A stretch of 28,830 nucleotides of DNA from Candidatus Hadersleviella danica (GTDB lineage: Bacteria; Chloroflexota; Anaerolineae; Promineifilales; Promineifilaceae): contig JADJSZ010000071.1 in assembly GCA_016711405.1 (NCBI GenBank), positions 1-28,830 of the forward strand, written 5' to 3'. Positions 16,090 to 22,843 of the stretch are shown here, piece after piece. Numbering within the stretch: position 1 is the stretch's first letter; each line of letters begins with the position of its first letter. The notes under the pieces are model-generated. The model saw only the letters and a program-made list of their open reading frames with translations, ran no database searches and was not told the DNA's origin. The position numbers were made by a program, and so were the translations under genes.

Positions 16090-17101
16090 ACCGTGGCCCT
16101 CCTTGGTCGATATTCCACCAGCAAGCTACTTTATGGGTTTCGTTAATTGGCTCTAGGAGGGGATTTTCTTGGTGACACCGCTCATAGGCATAGGCACAGC
16201 GCGGGGCAAACGGGCAACTCTTGGGCTGGCTTGTCAGATTCGGCGGTTGGCCGGGGATGCTCGTCAGGCGGCGGTTGGCGTTTTCTTCCAGATGGGGCAT
16301 CGAACCCATCAGCCCGCGTGTGTAGGGGTGTTGTGGGTTTTTGTATAACTCTTGCACGGGCGCTTCTTCAACAGCAAAACCACCGTACATGACCATGACC
16401 CTATCGGCAATGCCCGCGACAACGCCCAAATCGTGGCTAATCCAGATGATGGCCATGCCTAGCTCTTTGCGCAGGCGGCGCACCAAATCCAAAATTTGGG
16501 CTTGCACTGTCACATCCAGAGCGGTGGTTGGCTCATCGGCGATGAGGAGTTTGGGGGAGCAGGCCAAGGCGATGGCAATCATCACGCGTTGGCGCATCCC
16601 GCCTGAGAATTGGTGGGGGAAATCGCGGAGCCGGGCTTCGGGTTGGGGAATGCCGACTAAGTTGAATAGCTCGATGGCGCGTTGCTGGGCTTCAGCGGCC
16701 GTCATCCCCTTGTGTATCCGCAACGGCTCCATAATTTGACGGCCGACACTCAACACAGGATTTAGCGAGGTCATCGGGTCTTGAAAAATAAACCCGATTT
16801 GCCCCCCGCGCACCTTGCGCAACTGGTTGGCGTTCATTTGGATTAAATCTTGCTCATCGAAGATGGCTTCCCCCGAAACAATTTCTCCCGGTGGAATGGG
16901 AATGAGCTTCAGCAGAGACATCATGGTCACGCTTTTGCCCGACCCACTTTCGCCGACCACTCCAAGCAATTCACCTTCATTCAGGTCAAAGCTCAGACCG
17001 TTGACCGCATAGACGGTGCTATCTTGGGTGCGAAAGCGCGTTTTAAGGTCTTTGACCCTTAAAATCACCTTCCCCTCATCTGACCATTTGAGAGTGGACA
17101 T
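16079..17101 (-). CDS. oppD: Oligopeptide ABC transporter ATPase, OppD/DppD type
   Basis: A 340-residue ATPase. Walker A is GVVGESGSGKS, signature FSGGMRQRVMIAIAL, Walker B LLIADEPTTALD, and switch motif WISHDLGV. The C-terminal domain has CPFAPRCAYAYERC, the OppD/DppD cysteine motif. It is the first gene of the five-gene minus-strand operon and overlaps oppF by 11 bp. No strong ribosome site is seen before ATG 17101. Having the ATPase genes first and permeases last is the reverse of the E. coli opp order. Confidence 0.97.
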   Translation of the reverse strand: MSTLKWSDEGKVILRVKDLKTRFRTQDSTVYAVNGLSFDLNEGELLGVVGESGSGKSVTMMSLLKLIPIPPGEIVSGEAIFDEQDLIQMNANQLRKVRGGQIGFIFQDPMTSLNPVLSVGRQIMEPLRIHKGMTAAEAQQRAIELFNLVGIPQPEARLRDFPHQFSGGMRQRVMIAIALACSPKLLIADEPTTALDVTVQAQILDLVRRLRKELGMAIIWISHDLGVVAGIADRVMVMYGGFAVEEAPVQELYKNPQHPYTRGLMGSMPHLEENANRRLTSIPGQPPNLTSQPKSCPFAPRCAYAYERCHQENPLLEPINETHKVACWWNIDQGGPRYGR

Positions 17102-17496
17102 ACAATTAAAAGCCCTAAAAGAACAGAATGGTTTTACACGGCTACTGGGTTATTGGGTCATTTGTTATTCTTATGGGTCTTTTGTGGTGGGGGCCTTGTG
17201 CCTCAGGGGGCGACCAGGGTGCGCCCCTACCAGACCAAACCTCAGAGAACCTTCTTAATTAGCAAGCGTAAGCCACGATGAGTAACCAATAACAATGAAC
17301 CAATAACTCATTGCACACGACGGGGAAATGTTAGCACAAAGTTAACAAGATGCTACAAAATGGGCGAAGAATATGGGCGATTTATGGTCAACACTGGTTC
17401 GCAAATTCACCCAAGAGGGGCAAAATGGTGTCATTTTGGTGACATTTTTAGTTTACCCTTAAATGGAATGGTGGGCAAGAGGGAGGAAGGGGCAGG

Positions 17497-17542
17497 GAGC
17501 AGGGGAGCAGGGGAGCAGGGGAGCAGGGGAGCAGGGGAGCAG
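17497..17542. repeat. Octamer tandem repeat GAGCAGGG
   Basis: Five identical copies and a partial sixth of GAGCAGGG, without variation, unlike the degenerate tracts elsewhere. Confidence 0.92.
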
Positions 17543-17560
17543 AAGGGCGGCGGCTAGGCA

Positions 17561-17616
17561 AGCTGACAAGCTGACAGACTGACAAGCTGACAGACTGACT
17601 AGCTGACAGACTGACA
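17561..17616. repeat. Octamer tandem repeat (A/G)(G/A)CTGACA
   Basis: Seven 8-bp units: AGCTGACA twice, GACTGACA, AGCTGACA, GACTGACT, AGCTGACA, GACTGACA. It ends 5 bp before the polX -10 box, so it occupies the -35 position. Confidence 0.9.
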
Positions 17617-17621
17617 GCCTG

Positions 17622-17627
17622 TATAAT
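17622..17627 (+). promoter_or_regulatory. -10 box directly before polX
   Basis: A consensus TATAAT lies 8 nt before the ATG at 17636, with no Shine-Dalgarno, so polX mRNA may be leaderless. No good -35 hexamer is seen at the right distance; the octamer tract lies there instead. Confidence 0.5.
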
Positions 17628-17635
17628 TCCCCGCC

Positions 17636-19372
17636 ATGATGACCAACCATGTAATTGCCCAACTGTTTGCTGATGTCGCTGATTTGCTGGAGATTCGGGG
17701 GGATAATATCCACCGTGTGCTTTCTTACCGCAAAGCGGCCGAAAACATCTTTGCCCACACCCAAGAGGTGGCTTTGCTCCGTGCCGCTGGCCAACTGACC
17801 AGCATTCCCGGCATTGGCCAGACTTTGGCCGACAAAATTGAGGAGATGCTCGACACGGGCAAGCTCGATTTTTACGAGCGGCTGGCGGCCGAAATCCCCG
17901 TCACCCTGCTCGAACTGCTCCAAGTCGAAGGGCTTGGCCCCAAACGGGTGAAGCAAGTGTACGAGACGTTGGGCATCAAAACGTTGGACGAGTTGGAAAC
18001 GGCCGCTAAAGCTGGTCAACTGCGCGATTTGCCCAAGATGGGCGCCAAAAGCGAAGAGAAACTCCTCAAAAACATTCAGGCACTGCGCTTGCGCGGGGCG
18101 GATAAACGGCTCCCGCTGGGCGAGGTGTACCCGATTGCCCAGCAGATTTTGGCCGCGCTGGGCGGCATGGCGGGGGTGGTGCAAACGGCCGTGGCTGGCT
18201 CCACCCGCCGCTGGCGCGACACCATTGGCGACTTGGATTTGCTGGTTGCCCTTGACGCTGAAACGGGCGACGCGGCGGCCGTGATGGATGCCTTTTGTGC
18301 GTTGCCCCAAGCGGCCGAAGTGGCCGCCCACGGCCCCACCAAATCGCGCATTGTGTTGGGCAACGGGTTGGGGGTGGATTTGCGCGTTCTGCCTGCCGCA
18401 AACTGGGGCACGTTGCTCGCTTATTTCACGGGGAGCCAAGCGCACAACATTCGCCTGCGCGAAATTGCCCAAAAACAGGGCTTGAGCCTGAACGAATACG
18501 CCTTTACGAACGTGGCCACGGGCGACAAAATTTTGTGCGCCACCGAAGAAGAAGTGTACGCCACCCTCGGCTTGCCCTTTATTCCGCCTGTGTTGCGCGA
18601 GGACAGGGGCGAGATTGAAGCGGCGCAAGCGGGGCAACTGCCGCAACTCATCCAGCAGAGCGACATTGTGGCCGATTTGCACATGCACACGACATGGTCA
18701 GACGGCAAGCAGACCGTGTTGGAGATGGCCGAAGCGGCCGTGGCACGCGGCTTGCAACACATCTGCATCACCGACCATTCGGTGAGTTTGGGGATTGCCA
18801 ATGGGCTTTCGGTGGAGCGGTTGCGCCAGCAAGCGGCCGAAATTCGGGCGGCCAATGAGCAGATGGCGGGGCGCATCCACATCTGGCACGGCACCGAGAT
18901 GGAAATAAAGGCGGATGGCTCGCTGGACTACCCCGACGAGGTGTTGGCCGAACTCGATTTTGTGATTGCCTCGCTCCATGTTAGCCTTGGCCAGCCACGG
19001 GAGCAGATGATGGCACGGTTGTTAAAAGCGATTGAAAACCCGCATGTGGATATGATTGCCCACCCCACAGGGCGACTTTTGCCCGAGCGGGAGGGGGCGG
19101 ATTTGGACATGGAGCGGGTGCTGGAAGCGGCCGCTCGCACCCAAACCATCCTTGAGATTAACGCCAACCCCCGCCGACTGGATTTGCGCGACATCCATGT
19201 GCGCCGTGCCCTTGAGTTGGGGGTGAAACTGGCCATTAACACCGATGCCCACCATGTAGACCAATTTGATTTGCTCCCCTTTGGCATTGCCACCGCCCAA
19301 CGCGGCTGGGCCACGGCCGAGAATGTGGTGAACACATGGCCGCTGGAAAAGCTGAGGGAGGGTAGGCCGTAA
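17636..19372 (+). CDS. polX: Family X DNA polymerase with PHP domain
   Basis: A 578-residue PolX of normal length, a gap-filling repair polymerase. Residues 1-140 hold the helix-hairpin-helix part (LTSIPGIGQTLADKI and LQVEGLGPKRVKQVYETLGI). The polymerase palm carries AGSTRRWRDTIGDLDLLV, giving the catalytic Asp pair near residue 200, and LGVDLRVLP the third acidic residue. The C-terminal PHP phosphoesterase starts at DLHMHTTWSDG (His349, His351) and contains CITDHS, HGTEMEI and INTDAHH, so a metal-dependent 3'-5' exonuclease or phosphatase is likely. Its stop codon lies inside a heptamer repeat. It is the first of three plus-strand genes. Confidence 0.96.
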   Translation: MMTNHVIAQLFADVADLLEIRGDNIHRVLSYRKAAENIFAHTQEVALLRAAGQLTSIPGIGQTLADKIEEMLDTGKLDFYERLAAEIPVTLLELLQVEGLGPKRVKQVYETLGIKTLDELETAAKAGQLRDLPKMGAKSEEKLLKNIQALRLRGADKRLPLGEVYPIAQQILAALGGMAGVVQTAVAGSTRRWRDTIGDLDLLVALDAETGDAAAVMDAFCALPQAAEVAAHGPTKSRIVLGNGLGVDLRVLPAANWGTLLAYFTGSQAHNIRLREIAQKQGLSLNEYAFTNVATGDKILCATEEEVYATLGLPFIPPVLREDRGEIEAAQAGQLPQLIQQSDIVADLHMHTTWSDGKQTVLEMAEAAVARGLQHICITDHSVSLGIANGLSVERLRQQAAEIRAANEQMAGRIHIWHGTEMEIKADGSLDYPDEVLAELDFVIASLHVSLGQPREQMMARLLKAIENPHVDMIAHPTGRLLPEREGADLDMERVLEAAARTQTILEINANPRRLDLRDIHVRRALELGVKLAINTDAHHVDQFDLLPFGIATAQRGWATAENVVNTWPLEKLREGRP

Positions 19373-19434
19373 GCCGTAAGCCGTAAGCTGTTAGCTGTTA
19401 GCCTCTTAATTACTCATTGTTCATTGCTCATTGT
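19366..19434. repeat. Heptamer tracts spanning the polX stop codon
   Basis: GCCGTAA three times (19366-19386), GCTGTTA twice and GCCTCTT (to 19407), then a second tract of TCATTGT, TCATTGC, TCATTGT (19414-19434). The first GCCGTAA provides the TAA stop of polX (19370-19372). Confidence 0.88.
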
Positions 19435-19442
19435 TATCGTCC

Positions 19443-20525
19443 ATGAAGTTGCCTTTACTTGAATTAATTTGTTGCCCTGCTTGCCAAAACCGCTTGGAAA
19501 TAGCGCATAGCCAAGAGGAGCGAGGGGAGATTTGGCACGGCCGACTGCTTTGTGTGGCTTGCGGCCGTGAATACCCTATCCAAAACGGAATGCCCCATTT
19601 ATATGTAGCCGATGAAAATTGGGCACCCCGCGCTCGCGAAGCGGAGGGATGGGTTATTATCCACCAAGAAATGGGCATTTATGAGCAAATTGAAGATGCC
19701 ATTGATTTACGGATTCCCTATGATGGGGATGGCCCGTGGCCCAAAGTGGCGCGCAGTTTTGACCACGCCCTTGCCCAACTTCATTTGTGCGGCGATGAGG
19801 TGGTGCTGGATTTAGGCGCGGGGCGAGGTTGGGCGGCCAAGCAGTTCGCTTTGCGCGGCTGTCAGGTGGTGGCTTTGGATGTGGTTCCCGATGAGCAAGT
19901 TGGCCTCGGCCGTGGCAAAGCGCTGATGGATTACGCGGGCACTTATTTCGACCGCATTATTGGCGATGGCCAGCAGTTGCCGCTCCTGCCCGAGCGATTT
20001 GATATTGTGTTTTGCGCCGCCGCCCTGCACCACGCGGCCGATTTGGGGGCTTTCATGGTCAATATCGGCAAGGTGTTGAAGAAAGGCGGCCGTTTGTGCG
20101 CCATCAATGAGCCGTGTGTGCCCATTTGGGAAGACGAGCAAGCTGTGTTGGCACGCGATGCACAGGATGAGATGCGCTTGGGCATTAACGAGACACGGCC
20201 GAATATTGACCAATATGTGGCCGCCTTGCGCCGTGGTGGTCTGCAACCGACAGCCCTGACACCCGCCAACTGTTTTGGCTCCCCCGCGTGGGAAGTGCAG
20301 GCGATGGCGCAAGATGTGGGAGCCGCTCTTGGCCCTGTGGCGTGGAGCCAGCCCCAACGCGCTTTTTGGCGAGTGTACAACTGGGGCAAGCACAGGCTCC
20401 GTGCGGCCAAACGCCGCGTAACGGCCGCGCCTGCCCCCTTTGCCCAACCACGGCCGCGCCACGAATACGCCCTCCTGCAATGGCAGTTCAACGAACTCTT
20501 CCTATTGGCGGAGAAGAGGCCGTAA
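19443..20525 (+). CDS. Class I SAM methyltransferase with Trm112-like zinc ribbon
   Basis: About 360 residues from ATG 19443; an in-frame TTG at 19431 is less likely because it lies in the repeat tract. The N-terminus is a Trm112/YcaR-like zinc ribbon: CPAC (Cys11, Cys14) and CVAC (Cys37, Cys40), then GREYPIQNGMPHLYV. The methyltransferase fold starts with the SAM-binding glycine loop VVLDLGAGRGW (about 119-129). Motif II acidic end is VVALDVVPD, and the motif IV region is FDIVFCAAALHH. The C-terminal about 80 residues are Arg/Pro-rich. Substrate unknown; it could be a lipid, quinone or glycan. Its last codons and stop are made by a heptamer repeat. Confidence 0.9.
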   Translation: MKLPLLELICCPACQNRLEIAHSQEERGEIWHGRLLCVACGREYPIQNGMPHLYVADENWAPRAREAEGWVIIHQEMGIYEQIEDAIDLRIPYDGDGPWPKVARSFDHALAQLHLCGDEVVLDLGAGRGWAAKQFALRGCQVVALDVVPDEQVGLGRGKALMDYAGTYFDRIIGDGQQLPLLPERFDIVFCAAALHHAADLGAFMVNIGKVLKKGGRLCAINEPCVPIWEDEQAVLARDAQDEMRLGINETRPNIDQYVAALRRGGLQPTALTPANCFGSPAWEVQAMAQDVGAALGPVAWSQPQRAFWRVYNWGKHRLRAAKRRVTAAPAPFAQPRPRHEYALLQWQFNELFLLAEKRP

Positions 20526-20597
20526 GCCGTAAGCTGTAAGCTCTAATCCAGACGCTCCTATTCCGCAATCCGCAATCCCCATTCCGCAATCCGCAAT
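20519..20597. repeat. Heptamer tracts spanning the methyltransferase stop and next start
   Basis: GCCGTAA twice, GCTGTAA, GCTCTAA (20519-20546); the first contains the stop TAA (20523-20525). A second tract, CCGCAAT twice, CCCCATT, CCGCAAT twice (20563-20597), runs to 3 bp before the ATG of the SH3 gene. Confidence 0.88.
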
Positions 20598-20600
20598 CTC

Positions 20601-21170
20601 ATGGCTCAATACCAACCCCCACCCGACCCCCGTCTTTCTAGCACCAACGGCCGCCGCCCAGCACGGGAGCCGATTCCGTGGCTGTGGTTGTTGGGAGGCA
20701 TTGTGGTGACGGCCGTGGCCATTTGGGGAGCCATCACCCTTGCAGGCAACATGCTCTTGCGCGAACCGCTGGCTTTGCAAGGCGACACAGGGGCGGCGTT
20801 GCCCGAGCCGACCATCATTCGGCTGACGGCTCCCGCGACGCTGGAGCCATCGCCCACACCGGTATTCCCCACCCCCACGCCCATTCCCACCCTGACCCCG
20901 TTGCCCACGCCCGACCGAAGCGAAGTGCCCACGGAGATTACGGTGGAGTATTATGTGACGGTGGTGAACACGGATGGGATTGGGGTGAGTGTGCGCGGCG
21001 GGCCGAGTACGGCCAATGTGCGCGTAGAAATCGCGGCCGAAGGCTCTGTCTTGTTGGTGGTGGGTGGCCCTGTGGAGGGGGATGGCTTTACATGGTGGCA
21101 AGTGGAGCTGGCGGGGGGCACGCTGGGCTGGGTAGCGGGGAACTTCTTGGAACCTGCGCCCGCGCCGTAA
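20601..21170 (+). CDS. Membrane-anchored SH3 (SH3b) domain protein
   Basis: A 189-residue protein. The first about 25 residues are cytoplasmic and Pro/Arg-rich, one membrane helix follows (IPWLWLLGGIVVTAVAIWGA), then a Thr/Pro spacer (about residues 75-112). The C-terminus is a bacterial SH3 domain (GIGVSVRGGPSTANVRVEIA, then WWQVELAGGTLGWVAGNFLE). SH3b domains bind cell-wall peptides or act as adaptors, so a surface-exposed wall-binding role is inferred. The ATG directly follows a heptamer tract with no Shine-Dalgarno, although ATG is the only good start before the helix. Confidence 0.88.
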   Translation: MAQYQPPPDPRLSSTNGRRPAREPIPWLWLLGGIVVTAVAIWGAITLAGNMLLREPLALQGDTGAALPEPTIIRLTAPATLEPSPTPVFPTPTPIPTLTPLPTPDRSEVPTEITVEYYVTVVNTDGIGVSVRGGPSTANVRVEIAAEGSVLLVVGGPVEGDGFTWWQVELAGGTLGWVAGNFLEPAPAP

Positions 21171-21189
21171 GGGGGACTGGGGGGCATTT

Positions 21190-21323
21190 GTCATTTGTCA
21201 TTGGGTGTGTTCATTTGAGTTGGAGCTTTGTAGGGGTAGGCCTTGTCCCTCTTCAGGGATAAATATGCCTACCCAAAATCTCGGTTAAACCAACATCTAG
21301 GGCAACCACAAGGGTTGCCCCTA
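21190..21323. repeat. Short repeats and two REP-like hairpins
   Basis: A TCATTTG-type heptamer tract near 21190-21204. Then a hairpin with arms GGGTAGGC (21234-21241) and GCCTACCC (21267-21274), and a hairpin with arms GGGCAACC (21300-21307) and GGTTGCCC (21313-21320). The gap is between convergent genes. The hairpins resemble common dispersed intergenic palindromes; neither has a T-run. Confidence 0.6.
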
Positions 21324-21383
21324 CAACCTGCCTCAACTGAGATGAAACACACCCTTTGTCATTTATCGTCCCTCGTCCCCTAT

Positions 21384-22040
21384 TTAGGAAGCCACCACCC
21401 ACCCCAATTGCTCTAACTGTTGCGGCGAAGCGGCCAAGGCGATTTCGGCTATTTTTTTGTAGTCGGCCAGCCACTGGTTTAGCTCGTCTAATTTGGCATC
21501 GCGGATTTGCGTTGCCTCTTGCGCTTTGCCCCGCTCTTGGTATTGCACATCGCTGGCCGCCCCCACCGCCTCCACCAAGGCGGATTCCGCTTCGAGCTTG
21601 GCTTGGGTGTAGCCGTAGGTGGCCATGCTGGCCATAAAATCGGGGGAACTGAGGAGGTTGTTGTAGAAGCGGCGGGCTTGCCCTAACCACCCGTTGAGGC
21701 TCCTTTGGCGTATGCCGCTTAGCCCGAGGGCATTGCGGGCAGATTCGTTGCCCCGCAAGGCGATACGGCCGATTTTGAGCGTGGCATTGTAGGCGACTTT
21801 CGCCGCCGCCCATGCTTGTTGCACGGCCGCTGTTGCCCCCTGTTGTTGCCCATAGAGCCTTTCTCGCCAATCTGTCAATGCCCGCGCCTCTTGGCACAAA
21901 TTGTGTGCCGCTTCGAGCTTGGCTTGGTCATAACCATACGGAGTAACGGCCGCTAAAATAATAGGACTGGAGAGAGTATTGTTGATAACTCGTTGAGCAT
22001 GAAACAAGCGTTGGGCAACACTTTGAGTTGGTCTCTTCAT
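21384..22040 (-). CDS. Helical protein with an internal duplication
   Basis: A 218-residue, mainly helical, Ala-rich soluble protein without a signal or membrane helix. Two halves are duplicated: NNTLSSPIILAAVTPYGYDQ near residues 20-39 and NNLLSSPDFMASMATYGYTQ near 126-145, each followed by AKLEA. Such YGY-AKLEA pairs point to two tandem helical bundles. I do not recognise a functional family. No Shine-Dalgarno is seen before ATG 22040, and the upstream 40 bp are very A/T-rich and abut the 21-bp array. Coding status is well supported by the internal homology. Confidence 0.8.
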   Translation of the reverse strand: MKRPTQSVAQRLFHAQRVINNTLSSPIILAAVTPYGYDQAKLEAAHNLCQEARALTDWRERLYGQQQGATAAVQQAWAAAKVAYNATLKIGRIALRGNESARNALGLSGIRQRSLNGWLGQARRFYNNLLSSPDFMASMATYGYTQAKLEAESALVEAVGAASDVQYQERGKAQEATQIRDAKLDELNQWLADYKKIAEIALAASPQQLEQLGWVVAS

Positions 22041-22081
22041 AATTAAATTTTCTGTTGTATAAATTAAATAGAAAATAAGGC

Positions 22082-22333
22082 TTACTTAGTTACTGCTTAG
22101 ACTTACTTAGTCACTGCTTAGACTTACTTAGTCACTGCTTAGACTTGCTTAGTCACTGCTTAGACTTGCTTAGTCATTGCTTAGACTTACTTAGTCACTG
22201 CTTAGACTTGCTTAGTCACTGCTTAGACTTACTGAGTCACTGCTTAGACTTACTTAGTTACTGCTTAGACTTACTTAGTTACTGCTTAAACTTACTGAGT
22301 TACTGCTTAAACTTACTGAGTCACTGCTTAGAC
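22082..22333. repeat. Twelve-copy 21-bp tandem array
   Basis: Exactly 12 head-to-tail units of TTACTTAGTCACTGCTTAGAC with point variants (TTG for TTA, CTGAG for CTTAG, GTTAC for GTCAC, TTAAAC for TTAGAC) and no length change. Each unit divides into three related heptamers: TTACTTA, GTCACTG, CTTAGAC. It starts about 40 bp upstream of the minus-strand gene at 22040. The 21-bp period keeps one frame open, producing a false repeated peptide LLSHCLD. Confidence 0.97.
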
Positions 22334-22414
22334 TTACTCAATATTTTTTGAGTGATAATGGACGCATTCTAGCATGGCCACGGCCGCTGTGTCTACCCTC
22401 TTGCATCGGTTTGT

Positions 22415-22434
22415 AGTGGCGGTCTCCCGACCGC
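22415..22434. repeat. Dispersed repeat, partial copy
   Basis: AGTGGCGGTCTCCCGACCGC shares the core CGGTCTCCCGACCGC with 22521-22571 and 24827-24878. The GCGGT/ACCGC ends are inverted around CTCCCG. Confidence 0.6.
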
Positions 22435-22520
22435 TTTTTTCCACACCGTGAAGATCGCCATGTTGCCGCGCCAAGGGCGAGGGGCGGAGCCCCTCCTGAT
22501 TTCTCCCCCCGCCAGATGCC

Positions 22521-22571
22521 CCCGCTGTGGACGGTCTCCTGACCGCTCCACCAGCACCCACCAACACCCCC
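22521..22571. repeat. Dispersed ~50-bp intergenic repeat, copy 1
   Basis: Starts CCCGCTGTGGACGGTCTCC and ends CACCAACACCCCC. It matches 24827-24878 nearly base for base: one T for C in the core and a few differences in the middle of the tail. Confidence 0.8.
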
Positions 22572-22602
22572 TACAACGTGATTCTGGTACAAGCACCATA
22601 TA

Positions 22603-22645
22603 GAAACAAAACGGCCGCAGGGTTTGCCTGCGGCCGTTTTGTTTC
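22603..22645. terminator. Strong hairpin terminator
   Basis: A 19-bp perfect stem: GAAACAAAACGGCCGCAGG (22603-22621), 5-nt loop, and its complement (22627-22645). T-runs lie at the stem base on both strands. It is about 200 bp beyond the stop of the minus-strand FG-GAP gene (22844). The stem uses the CGGCCG word. Confidence 0.8.
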
Positions 22646-22674
22646 ATTAAACTCCCCTCACAATACGGGGGTAG

Positions 22675-22840
22675 AAGGTGCGACGCACTTCTATACACAC
22701 TACGACCATAAACTGATATTTGATATTGGTGTATAAGTCTATTGGTGTACTCGTGTATCAAAATACACAAATACACCAGTACACCAATAAACAAAATGCC
22801 AGATTATGCCCGTGGAAAGTATAAAAGTGCGTCGCACCTT
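22675..22840. repeat. 166-bp element with GTGCGACGCAC inverted ends
   Basis: The left end AAGGTGCGACGCACTTCTATAC (22675-22696) and the right end (22819-22840) are inverted copies with one or two mismatches. A second palindrome is nested inside: TATTGGTGTACT (22740-22751) with AGTACACCAATA (22778-22789), in heptamer-like ACACC repeats. It looks like a non-autonomous palindromic element. It ends 3 bp before the stop codon at 22844. Confidence 0.7.
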
Positions 22841-22843
22841 TGC

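Larger units (their letters stand above)
17102..17635. other. Non-coding region between divergent oppD and polX
   Basis: 534 bp without a supported gene. It holds a REP-like segment near 17205-17232 (GGGGGCGACC...GCGCCCCTAC), a heptamer tract at 17283-17310 (TAACCAA, TAACAAT, GAACCAA, TAACTCA), two octamer tracts (17497-17542, 17561-17616) and a TATAAT at 17622. No promoter for oppD could be fixed by eye. Confidence 0.6.
22041..22843. other. Repeat-rich non-coding region
   Basis: About 800 bp without a supported gene. It contains the 21-bp array (22082-22333), two dispersed-repeat copies (22415-22434 and 22521-22571), a strong terminator hairpin (22603-22645), and a 166-bp element with inverted ends (22675-22840). 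Open frames here just read through repeats. Confidence 0.75.

Noticed and set aside
22082..22333. CRISPR array
   Set aside because: The units are directly adjacent with no spacers, and no cas genes are in the window.
22145..22351. A 68-residue peptide made of LLSHCLD repeats
   Set aside because: It is read from the 21-bp array, whose period divisible by three keeps a frame open. No ribosome site, and codon positions do not vary in a coding way.
22393..22794. 133-codon minus-strand open frame in the repeat region
   Set aside because: It runs through a dispersed repeat, a terminator hairpin and an inverted-repeat element, so it is non-coding.
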